The notes under the pieces are model-generated. The model saw only the letters and a program-made list of their open reading frames with translations. It did not search any database and had not been told where the DNA came from. Positions 1 through 7,940 of a stretch of 64,000 nt of DNA are shown piece after piece. This DNA is from an uncultured Chryseobacterium sp. (lineage in GTDB: Bacteria > Bacteroidota > Bacteroidia > Flavobacteriales > Weeksellaceae), in contig CAJYWN010000005.1 in assembly GCA_913778275.1 (NCBI GenBank), positions 62,001-126,000 on the forward strand. The letters run 5' to 3'. The translations under genes and the position numbers were made by a program. Position 1 is the first letter of the stretch, and each line of letters begins with the position of its first letter.

Positions 1-1013
1 ACAGTAGACGTATTTGTATTCCATCTTGTTCCAATGCTGCTTCCATTGCCTGTTGCCAACCTATTTAAAGCAAATATTATTTCGCCTCGAGAGGAATCAT
101 TCCATAGATTTCTATAAGGATTAAACGAAGATGCAATTCCGTAAAATGCCGTATTCCATGCTGATGTTTGACTTACAGGTAAAGTAGCTGGAGGTGTTGG
201 ATTTGTAAAAACTGCTGAACCACTACTGATTGGAGTAGCAACTGTTAATGTTAAGCCTGAATTAGAAATTACATCCTGAGCGTATTGTTTTGCCAAAGCA
301 TAATTACCTCTATAAGCATTAAACCTTGCTGAAAGAGCATTTACAAAACCCTTATCTACATAAAATCTAGCAGCTGCATTTGTTGCTGAAGAATATGTTA
401 AAACACTTCTTGCATAATCCAGATCGGCATTGATAAAATCATAAACTTCCTGATTTGTTGATCTAGGCAATTGAGCATCTGTCTCTGGAATATCTTTTAA
501 TAATATAACGCCTAAAGCATTTGGGTTTGTCATATCAGTTGAGAACAGTGATTCTAATTGAACATAAGAAAATGCTCTTATTGCTCTGGCTTGTGCAATA
601 ATACTGTTATATTGTGCAGTCTCTGATGAGGTTGGAGTAATTTTACTTGCCCCTTCCAGAAGTCTGTTCACTCTATTTATAACTCTGTAATGAGTTAGCC
701 AAATTCCCGAAACAAGACCTTCTGAATTATTCAAGAAATATCGATGCAACTGAAACTCTTGTCCCCCGCTACCACTTCCAGGTTTAACCTCATCAGAAAT
801 TACAGCACTTACATAAATTTCATTATTTGTATCTAAATTCCCATAAACCGAACCTATTAAGAAATCATTTAAATTTGAAACGCTTGTAAATATTGCCTCA
901 TCGTCAATAACGCCGGGCTGATCTATATTAACTGCATCATTACAACTATTGAAAACAGTACTCACAGCTAAAAGTGAATATACAACGATTATATTTTTAA
1001 ATATTTTTTTCAT
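1..1013 (-). CDS. SusD/RagB-family outer-membrane lipoprotein, 3' end outside the window
   Basis: Surface lipoprotein that caps a SusC TonB-dependent channel and binds its substrate. Reading the minus strand from the ATG at 1011-1013 gives a lipoprotein signal (MKKIFKNII...FNSC, lipid-bearing Cys24) followed by a SusD-like helical, TPR-type body: the stretch around residues 130-150 (ARAIRAFSYVQLESLF) is the usual SusD helix that packs on SusC. About 337 codons are visible; a full SusD is normally 450-550 residues, so roughly the last third lies to the left of position 1. It starts 13 nt after the susC stop, the same spacing as in the second pair of this window, and is surely co-transcribed with it. 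Substrate cannot be read from the sequence. Confidence 0.9.
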   Translation of the reverse strand, partial: MKKIFKNIIVVYSLLAVSTVFNSCNDAVNIDQPGVIDDEAIFTSVSNLNDFLIGSVYGNLDTNNEIYVSAVISDEVKPGSGSGGQEFQLHRYFLNNSEGLVSGIWLTHYRVINRVNRLLEGASKITPTSSETAQYNSIIAQARAIRAFSYVQLESLFSTDMTNPNALGVILLKDIPETDAQLPRSTNQEVYDFINADLDYARSVLTYSSATNAAARFYVDKGFVNALSARFNAYRGNYALAKQYAQDVISNSGLTLTVATPISSGSAVFTNPTPPATLPVSQTSAWNTAFYGIASSFNPYRNLWNDSSRGEIIFALNRLATGNGSSIGTRWNTNTST

Positions 1014-1026
1014 GTTTTATTCTATT

Positions 1027-3885
1027 TTAAAAATCAATATTAGCCCCTACAGATACAGTCTTCGGGTTTGGAAAAACATTCAATGAATACGTGGTTACCG
1101 GCTCTGGGTCAAAGCCTTTCCAATTAGACCAAGTGTAAATATTCTCCGCCTGGATAAACAATTTGATTGATCTTACCGGCAAATTTCCTAACTGGCTTTT
1201 TGTAAAATTATATCCAAGCGAAATATTCTTCAGCCTTATAAAATCTGATTTGAACAAGAATCTATCAGAAGAGCCTTCTAATCCTGCATTATTAGCATTT
1301 AAAGACGGAAGATTAGATCCCGTATTTGTAGGAGTCCAAGAATTTAATAAATCTGCTGAAACATTAATGTTATTACCTGCGTAGAAAGGATCCATTACCC
1401 AAGAATAGAGGTTATCATAGATATACCCGCCTTGTTGGAAGGAAAACAAAGTATCTAAAAAGAATCCTTTATAATCAATATTAAATCCGAAACCTCCTGT
1501 AAATTTAGCATTTGGAGACTTTCCTGTTAACCTTCTGTCATTAGCCGTTGGAGATTTGGTTATATTTCCGTTTATATCCAAAAATAATTGCTCTCCATCG
1601 GCAGGATCTACCCCCACATATGGATACAATTGGAATTGGTTTGCAGGACCACCAACTGCATCTACAACATCACCAGTTAAATTCTCCTTATCCATTGATA
1701 CAATTTTGTTAGAATTATATGCGACATTGGCAAAAACAGACAGTTTGAAGTAATCTTTTTTAATAGCATTATACCTTAAAAGTCCTTCAATACCTTTATT
1801 ATCTAAAATACCATTATTTCCAGGATCAAGCGTATAAATACCAGTTACGGCAGAGATATTTATAGGATTATATAATCTTGATGTTCTTTTTTGATAATAA
1901 TCTACACTCCCAGTTAAAATCCCTTTATAATTGAAGTCTAAACCAATATTGGATTGTTTTACAGATTCCCATTTCAATGCAGTATTACCTAAACTACCCA
2001 ATCCATATCCAGGTAAGTTTTGATAACCAGTATTACTACTATACACATCTAGATATGAAATTGGTGATAAAGTTAAAGGATTGACGTTATTTGTTGGTGC
2101 AACTGCATTTTGATTACCAGAAGTACCCAAGGAAGCTCTTAACTTTAACATTTCAAAACCAGAACCTTCCATAAAAGCCTCTTTATCTAAATTCCATCTA
2201 GCTCCTACTGACCAGAATGTTTCCCATTTGTTTTCCGAACTAAATCTATATGATCCATCCCTTCTTACCACAGCATCCAAACCGTATTTGTTCTGATAAT
2301 CATACTCCAAAGTAGCAAAATATGCTAATGTACCTGCAATAACTTTTTGGGCTGAAACAGTAGGTCTATAAATATTCGGCGTAGCCTGGTTAAATGGTAT
2401 ATATCCTGTTCCTGCGCCAAAGGCCCAATTAAGTGGATTTAATCCATTTTGCTGTTGGGTATTATTCGCCCAATGTACTTTCAGATAATCTAAGTAAGCC
2501 GAAACAGTAACACTGTGATCTCCAAATTGCTTATTAAAAGTAACATTGGTTACAGAGTTGAAAGTCAAATCTTTCGTTGTATTAAACTGCTCAAAACCAC
2601 CATATTGAGCGTTTTGACCCGCAGCTACAACTAAAGACAGGTAGCCATTTGCAGCCCTTGCAAAAATTCTTTCAAACTCCTTATAGTCAATACCCGTTCT
2701 ATTACCAATTGTTAAATAATCAGTAATTTTATAGCTTACATTGGCGTTGGCTGCTATACTAATTTCTGTAAATTGATTTCTTACACCTCCACTGATAATG
2801 TCCTGAAGAATCCAAGGCCGATTTCCGGCGGTATCAGTTCCAATGGCATTAAACAAATCCCTCCCATTAGAATATGGGGATGGAGCCACATAAGTAGGAG
2901 AAAGAATAGATCCAAATAATGGGTTTTGAATAACATTCGCATTAATTGCAGTATTAGTTTCATCATCAAGCTGATTTCTTCTTGAATAGCCCAAAGCAAT
3001 GATTGTCCCATAATTAAGTTTTCCATTTTTAGACTTTCCATTTAAGTTATTCCTTAATGTAAATCTTTTAAAATCAGTAGATTTTATAATACCTTCAGAT
3101 TCTACATAACCTAATGATGTATAGTTATTTATGCTTTCTCCCCCCAGAGACAAACTCAAATTATGTTGTTGAGAAATCCCAGTCCTCATAAACTGTTTAT
3201 TCCAATCTGTATCAGTGGTCCAATTATCTATTTGCTGCTGAGTTAATGTAGATCCAAAGCCACCCCCATATTGATTCTGAATAGTTAATAACTGCTTACC
3301 GTTAGACATATTATAATCTGTCTTCGGATAGGTCGAAAAAGAAGTTAAAGCGTCATAAGATATTTTTAAAGCGGAGTTATACTTTCCCCCTTTTGTTGTT
3401 ATTACAACAACACCAGCAGCCGCTCTGTTACCATAAATTGAAGTGGCCTGTGCATCCTTCAAAATAGTAAAGGTATCGATATCAGCAGGATTCAAATTTC
3501 TGAATTGTGAGGCTGATGTGATTAATCCATCAACAACATATAATGGATCAGTAGATCCATTTAATGAACTAATTCCCCTTATTAGAATATTGAATTTGCC
3601 AGAACCTGGCGATCCTGAATTAGAATTTGCAACTATCCCGGGAGCTGTACCTTGTATTGAATTAAGAACGGATATGTTTGGTCTATTTTCTATTGTTTCC
3701 GATCCCACTGTAACTGATGAAACTGTAGAGGAGGCTTTAGTAGCAGTTTTACTATACCCCAAAACTACCACTTCATCAATGATTTTCTCTTTTGGAACAG
3801 TATCATTTTTTGTTTTCTGCGCCAGAAGTGTTCCTCCCATAAAGAACAAAACTCCCGCGCTTAATACTTGTAATTTCACATTCAT
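1027..3885 (-). CDS. SusC/RagA-family TonB-linked outer-membrane channel
   Basis: Outer-membrane TonB-dependent transporter, 952 residues, partner of the SusD at 1-1013. Visible parts: signal peptide (residues 1-22, ending LLAQ), a TonB-box-like segment IDEVVVLGY at about 36-44, the plug domain (IRGISSLNGSTDPLYVVDGL at about 103-122, then the SIYGNRAAAGVVVITTKGG motif typical of SusC), a 22-strand barrel and a terminal Phe (GANIDF). It lacks the N-terminal carboxypeptidase-regulatory-like domain that most SusC proteins carry between signal and plug; only about 15 residues separate them. The N-terminus is closely alike to that of the second SusC (VLSAGVLFF shared), so the two are paralogs. Likely driven by the TTTG/CATATTTG promoter just upstream, with a Fur-box-like palindrome further out. 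Confidence 0.93.
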   Translation of the reverse strand: MNVKLQVLSAGVLFFMGGTLLAQKTKNDTVPKEKIIDEVVVLGYSKTATKASSTVSSVTVGSETIENRPNISVLNSIQGTAPGIVANSNSGSPGSGKFNILIRGISSLNGSTDPLYVVDGLITSASQFRNLNPADIDTFTILKDAQATSIYGNRAAAGVVVITTKGGKYNSALKISYDALTSFSTYPKTDYNMSNGKQLLTIQNQYGGGFGSTLTQQQIDNWTTDTDWNKQFMRTGISQQHNLSLSLGGESINNYTSLGYVESEGIIKSTDFKRFTLRNNLNGKSKNGKLNYGTIIALGYSRRNQLDDETNTAINANVIQNPLFGSILSPTYVAPSPYSNGRDLFNAIGTDTAGNRPWILQDIISGGVRNQFTEISIAANANVSYKITDYLTIGNRTGIDYKEFERIFARAANGYLSLVVAAGQNAQYGGFEQFNTTKDLTFNSVTNVTFNKQFGDHSVTVSAYLDYLKVHWANNTQQQNGLNPLNWAFGAGTGYIPFNQATPNIYRPTVSAQKVIAGTLAYFATLEYDYQNKYGLDAVVRRDGSYRFSSENKWETFWSVGARWNLDKEAFMEGSGFEMLKLRASLGTSGNQNAVAPTNNVNPLTLSPISYLDVYSSNTGYQNLPGYGLGSLGNTALKWESVKQSNIGLDFNYKGILTGSVDYYQKRTSRLYNPINISAVTGIYTLDPGNNGILDNKGIEGLLRYNAIKKDYFKLSVFANVAYNSNKIVSMDKENLTGDVVDAVGGPANQFQLYPYVGVDPADGEQLFLDINGNITKSPTANDRRLTGKSPNAKFTGGFGFNIDYKGFFLDTLFSFQQGGYIYDNLYSWVMDPFYAGNNINVSADLLNSWTPTNTGSNLPSLNANNAGLEGSSDRFLFKSDFIRLKNISLGYNFTKSQLGNLPVRSIKLFIQAENIYTWSNWKGFDPEPVTTYSLNVFPNPKTVSVGANIDF

Positions 3886-3912
3886 ATTAACAAATTTTAA
3901 TATTTAATGGGA

Positions 3913-3944
3913 CAAATATGTTAATAAATATTAAAATCACCAAA
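3913..3944 (-). promoter_or_regulatory. Promoter candidate of the first susC-susD pair
   Basis: On the minus strand TTTG (3944-3941) is followed after 20 nt by CATATTTG (3920-3913), one mismatch from the Bacteroidota -7 box TAnnTTTG, with the expected spacing. The predicted start is about 23 nt before the susC ATG. Bases 3913-3929 (on the plus strand CAAATATGTTAATAAAT) are identical to bases 10769-10785 before the other susC. Confidence 0.55.
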
Positions 3945-3977
3945 CTGAAATATTTCGCAACTTATTGATATGCAATG

Positions 3978-3995
3978 TTTTATATTAATATAAAA
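3978..3995. repeat. 18-bp perfect AT-only palindrome
   Basis: TTTTATATTAATATAAAA reads the same on both strands. It lies 93 bp upstream of the first susC ATG, between the promoter candidate and the Fur-box-like site. It may be an operator or simply a consequence of very AT-rich sequence; no second copy was noticed at the other susC. Confidence 0.4.
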
Positions 3996-4094
3996 GTAGT
4001 ATTATACTAATATTATAAATTCATAATAATTTTTATCGAAATTTTTTTTTGCTAAAAATATTTATGGATGCATATTTTTTTTGAAAAATTTATT

Positions 4095-4113
4095 ATTTAG
4101 AATTATTCTAAAT
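4095..4113. promoter_or_regulatory. Fur-box-like operator upstream of the first susC
   Basis: ATTTAGAA-TTA-TTCTAAAT, a perfect 8-3-8 inverted repeat. An equal palindrome with a different spacer (CCG) lies at 10961-10979 before the second susC, at nearly the same distance from the ATG (about 210 and 219 bp). Fur sites are palindromes of this size and AT content, and I recall, unverified, a box of this form in Riemerella anatipestifer. The site could also act on the divergent protease 340 bp away. Confidence 0.55.
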
Positions 4114-4452
4114 TTACAAACGCTTGTTTATTAATTGAATACAAAACTAATTATGCAGCAATTTTTAATTATTAATGTTATAATTCCAATTTGTGATGCG
4201 TACACAATACGAATTGTTGAACATTGCCCTCTTCCATTATCTGTTAAAAACCTTCGATTATAAAGCAATTTCAAAATTTTAAAATAATTACACATTTTAT
4301 CTGCTTAATTCACTGGAAGACTAGCTCAGTTTATTCATATTATGATAAATGTTAAACAAAAATTAAAATTATGCCTGCAACTGGTAGTGATTATTGAAAG
4401 GAAATAATGATTTCTTTATATTTAATTGTTTAATTATAAAAACACATGATAT

Positions 4453-6363
4453 ATGAAAAACAGAAAAATGTTCCTGCTTCTTGTTTCTTCAATCTTTTTC
4501 TCAACATATGGCCAAAGTGTAGAAGAACGAATAAAAATTGCATCCTACTCTAATAAAACAGCCAATATTTTTTTACAGCAAAAGCTAAATGCTGAAAAAA
4601 TAGAGCGTAAACTCAGATTATCAAGATTTCTCAGCCAACACCCTGAATTTTCCAAAAGAACCAGCCTGCCAAATTTTGGGATTAAGGAACTTATTGATGT
4701 TTTGCCCAGTGGTGAACATATTTACGCCCAAACCGACAATGCTGGCGCCTCCACTACAGCAAGGGCTCATAAGCTATATGGCGGTGGGGGTTTGGGAGTG
4801 AATATTCAAGGGCAAAATATGGTTGCCGGAGTCTGGGATGGCGGAAGCGCACGGATTACACATCAAGAGTTTATGGTGGGTGGAAATTCTAAGCTCACAA
4901 ATATGGATGGAGCAGGTAATATCGACCATGCAACCCATGTTACCGGAACTATTTGTGCACAAGGAGTTCTTTCTACGGTTAGAGGTATTGCGTTCAATGC
5001 TTCAGTCCTTAATTACGACTGGAATGACGATCTCTCTGAAATACTATCACAAGCATCTACCGGACTTTTAACTTCCAATCATTCATATGGTTTTGGTGCA
5101 TTGAGTAATATCTGGTTTTATGGCGCTTACGATTCCCGGGCGCAATCGTTTGATGAAATCTGCTATAATAATCCCTATTACTTACCTGTTGTTTCGGCAG
5201 GAAACAGTAGAAATGACACAACTTCACCGGGATCTGTTCAGATTTCCAATAAAGGTGGATATGATTTAATATTTGGTCATGGCAATGCAAAGAATGTAAT
5301 GACAGTAGCAGCTGTAAACGAAGTTTCAAATTATATTGATGAGTCCAGCGTCACCATGTCTTCTTTCAGCAGCTGGGGACCCTCGGACGATGGTAGAATA
5401 AAACCGGATATTTCCATGAAAGGAGTAAGCGTAAGGTCTACATTAAGTACATCTAATACTGCTACTGGTACTTCATCCGGAACATCTATGGCTTCTCCCG
5501 GAATTACGGGAGTTGTACTGTTGCTGCAACAGTACCATAACCAACTCTATTCCAGCTATATGAAATCTGCTACCGTAAAAGGCCTGATCTTACATACTGC
5601 GGACGAAGCGGGAAATTGGCCAGGTCCTGACTATGAATACGGATGGGGATTGGTAAATGCAGAAAAGGCCGCAATTGCAATACGAGATAAAAATTCTACA
5701 ACTTCTACAAAAAGTATTATTAATGAGTTATCTTTAAGCAATGGGTCTACGTATACAAAAACAATTACCGCAAGTGGCACAGCGCCTTTAAGAGTATCCA
5801 TCTCATGGACAGATCCTCAGTCTTCATTTTCTAATTCCGGTGCTGTTGATCCAACTACAAAGTATCTGGTAAATGATTTAGATATCAAAATTACGAAAGA
5901 TGGACTCACGTATTATCCCTGGAAAATGCAAGGCATGGCTGCGCCCTATGATACCGCAACGAATTTAGGAACTAATGATACAGATAATTTTGAAAGAATA
6001 GACATCAACAATCCTTCAGGCACCTACACTATAACTGTTACACATAAGGGCTTGCTTTCAGGTGGCAGTCAAAACTTTTCTTTAATTGCGACTGCAGGCT
6101 CTCTAAGCACCTTAGGCGTAAGTGAGACTTATGAAAAAGAAACGCCTGCTTTTTATCCGAATCCCGCGACGGAGTATATTTATCTTAATGAAAAGGAAAG
6201 CAATCTGCAGGTAATGATATATGATGCCTCCGGAAAGATGGTTTTACAATCACAATTATTAAACAACAGACTCGACATCCGGAATTTAATAAATGGAAAT
6301 TACATCGTCACTTTTACAACCGGAAAAGGAATAAAAAAGAAATTCAAGCTGGTTAAAGAATAA
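4453..6363 (+). CDS. Secreted subtilisin-like (S8) serine protease with type A T9SS sorting domain
   Basis: Extracellular endopeptidase, 636 residues. A signal peptide (residues 1-20, ending STYG) is followed by a propeptide-like segment to about 115. The S8 catalytic triad is complete: Asp129 (VAGVWDGG), His159 (DHATHVTGT, where subtilisin has HGTHVAG) and Ser345 (SGTSMASP). A beta-rich domain (about 420-550) follows and a C-terminal sorting domain from about 560 (FYPNPATEYIYL... KKKFKLVKE), which in this phylum directs export through T9SS and surface attachment or release. It stands alone on the plus strand between two SusC/SusD pairs and ends in a bidirectional terminator shared with the convergent susD. 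Substrate preference cannot be read; peptides released could feed the neighbouring uptake systems, which is inference. Confidence 0.92.
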   Translation: MKNRKMFLLLVSSIFFSTYGQSVEERIKIASYSNKTANIFLQQKLNAEKIERKLRLSRFLSQHPEFSKRTSLPNFGIKELIDVLPSGEHIYAQTDNAGASTTARAHKLYGGGGLGVNIQGQNMVAGVWDGGSARITHQEFMVGGNSKLTNMDGAGNIDHATHVTGTICAQGVLSTVRGIAFNASVLNYDWNDDLSEILSQASTGLLTSNHSYGFGALSNIWFYGAYDSRAQSFDEICYNNPYYLPVVSAGNSRNDTTSPGSVQISNKGGYDLIFGHGNAKNVMTVAAVNEVSNYIDESSVTMSSFSSWGPSDDGRIKPDISMKGVSVRSTLSTSNTATGTSSGTSMASPGITGVVLLLQQYHNQLYSSYMKSATVKGLILHTADEAGNWPGPDYEYGWGLVNAEKAAIAIRDKNSTTSTKSIINELSLSNGSTYTKTITASGTAPLRVSISWTDPQSSFSNSGAVDPTTKYLVNDLDIKITKDGLTYYPWKMQGMAAPYDTATNLGTNDTDNFERIDINNPSGTYTITVTHKGLLSGGSQNFSLIATAGSLSTLGVSETYEKETPAFYPNPATEYIYLNEKESNLQVMIYDASGKMVLQSQLLNNRLDIRNLINGNYIVTFTTGKGIKKKFKLVKE

Positions 6364-6405
6364 AAAGGCGGACTCAAAGTTTATGAGTCAGCCAATTTCA
6401 ATAAA

Positions 6406-6435
6406 AAAGACCGTCTCACAGGTGAGACGGTCTTT
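6406..6435. terminator. Bidirectional intrinsic terminator
   Basis: AAAGACCGTCTCAC (6406-6419) pairs with GTGAGACGGTCTTT (6422-6435); T-rich on the plus side and A-rich upstream, so it can end both the protease transcript and the convergent susC-susD transcript. A second, weaker hairpin with GACTCA/TGAGTC arms sits just before it at 6367-6393. Confidence 0.85.
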
Positions 6436-6460
6436 ATTTATAATCAGTTTAAGCCGCTTA

Positions 6461-7927
6461 TTAATAACCAGGATTTTGCTGGAATGCAGGCGTAACATTG
6501 ATTGTTGATTGAGGGATTGGCCATTGCCATCTAGTGTCACTTGGCGCAATAGTCTGTACAACAGAAGCAGTACCGGTACCATCGATATTTGGTCCTTCAC
6601 CAGTTCTTTGCATAGGAAGCCCTTGTCTTTTTAATGTATAGAATCTATCATTTTCAAAAGCAAGTTCTAATCTTCTTTGAAGCATGATCTCATTCCAAAG
6701 AGCAGTTCCTGTTAACGTTACCGGAACATATCCCGAATATCTTTGAGCTTTTAAAGTGTTAAGAAGAGAGTTTGCCAAAGTCAGGTTACCAACTTTATAA
6801 GCAGCTTCAGCAACATTTAAATATACTTCTGCAGTTCTAAGATACTTTACTTCAACAACGTTTAAAGGTGTTGCACCTCCTGTATTGTAAGCCCACTTGA
6901 TAACGTGGTTTCTTTGTAATCCCTGATAAGAACTTCTTCTCATGTAGGCAGTTTTTCTAACATCGGTGGTTGTAAACAAATCATACAGAGACATCGGAAC
7001 AACATACTCTGATCTGATGCTTCCACCTGTTGCAGTTGCCCCCTGCTGATAAGCAACACCTACTGTTACATTCTCCTGAGTAGAGTTAAGCACTTTGAAA
7101 AGTACACCATCAACATTATTGGAAGCCCAAACATTAGGGAAATTTGTAATCGACCCTACACTTGGTGATAAAGCAATACTTGCATTTCCTGCAGTAACAG
7201 CATTGTTATAATCTCCTTTGTAAAGGTAAACTCTGGAAAGTAGACCGTAAACAGCTGCTTTAGAGAATTTAGACTTATCTGCCGGATTATCAGTAATATT
7301 ATTTACAGCAAAATTAAGGTCATTAATAATATTATCATATACCTGTGCTACTGTAAGGTTTCTGATTGTATTATTTTCAAGAGGGTTAAACTCCGTAATA
7401 TATGGGATCCCTAAAGAAGCATTTGCATCTGCAGATTGAGTTGGTATTTTAGCATACGCTCTTACAAGATCAAAATGAGCAGCAGCTCTTATCGCTCTTG
7501 CATGTGCTTCAATATTGTTTCTAAATGCTCCCGGCTCTAGATTATTGATATATTTCAAAGGCATGTTAGCTCTTGAAACAACGAAATAAGCCTGTGTAAA
7601 TAATCCTGTTACAGAACCGTTATTCGCCGAGAACCCCCAGTTGTAAGCAGTAAAGTTTGAACCTCTACCCTGAGGATTGTAGATCAAGTTATCTGTTGTT
7701 AAATCCGGAACAATAATCTGGTTACCTGTATCCGTTGAGAAATATCCTGACCCTTTAATTGCAGTATAAGCACCGTTGATAGCCTGAGTAAAGTTAGTCT
7801 GGCTCGTCATTGCCTCATCAAGAGGGATTTGGCTGTAAGAAACCTGATCCAACTCTCTTTCGCAAGAAGTTAAAGCACCAAGTGTAAATGTACTTAGTAT
7901 TGTTAATTTTAATATTTTATTTTTCAT
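6461..7927 (-). CDS. SusD/RagB-family outer-membrane lipoprotein
   Basis: Complete SusD-type substrate-binding lipoprotein of 488 residues. The ATG at 7925-7927 is chosen because it opens a clean lipoprotein signal (MKNKILKLTI... ALTSC, Cys22); an in-frame ATG 33 nt upstream only adds a hydrophilic tail before it. The family shows in the N-terminal ANMPLKYINNL region, the helix ARAIRAAAHFDLVRAYAKIP (about residues 140-160), TPR-like helices (VYGLLSRVYLYKGDYNNAV) and the C-terminal ELAFENDRFYTLKRQGLPM motif. It follows the susC stop by 13 nt, so the two form a single transport unit. It ends at the bidirectional terminator. The ligand is unknown; the upstream palindrome hints at an iron-related one. 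Confidence 0.93.
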   Translation of the reverse strand: MKNKILKLTILSTFTLGALTSCERELDQVSYSQIPLDEAMTSQTNFTQAINGAYTAIKGSGYFSTDTGNQIIVPDLTTDNLIYNPQGRGSNFTAYNWGFSANNGSVTGLFTQAYFVVSRANMPLKYINNLEPGAFRNNIEAHARAIRAAAHFDLVRAYAKIPTQSADANASLGIPYITEFNPLENNTIRNLTVAQVYDNIINDLNFAVNNITDNPADKSKFSKAAVYGLLSRVYLYKGDYNNAVTAGNASIALSPSVGSITNFPNVWASNNVDGVLFKVLNSTQENVTVGVAYQQGATATGGSIRSEYVVPMSLYDLFTTTDVRKTAYMRRSSYQGLQRNHVIKWAYNTGGATPLNVVEVKYLRTAEVYLNVAEAAYKVGNLTLANSLLNTLKAQRYSGYVPVTLTGTALWNEIMLQRRLELAFENDRFYTLKRQGLPMQRTGEGPNIDGTGTASVVQTIAPSDTRWQWPIPQSTINVTPAFQQNPGY

Positions 7928-7940
7928 AATTAAATCAAAT

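Larger units (their letters stand above)
3886..4452. other. 567-bp AT-rich divergent intergenic region
   Basis: Separates susC (minus) from the secreted protease (plus). It holds the susC promoter candidate near 3913-3944, an 18-bp perfect AT palindrome at 3978-3995, and the Fur-box-like palindrome at 4095-4113. For the protease only a weak -7-like TATATTTA (about 4418-4425) is visible. No convincing open reading frame or RNA gene was found. Confidence 0.6.

Noticed and set aside
3443..3907. Plus-strand open frame of 154 codons inside susC
   Set aside because: Antisense to the conserved plug region of SusC; no signal peptide or recognisable protein.
4320..4335. TAGCTCAGT, like the D-arm of a tRNA
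   Set aside because: No acceptor stem, anticodon arm or T-arm can be formed around it.
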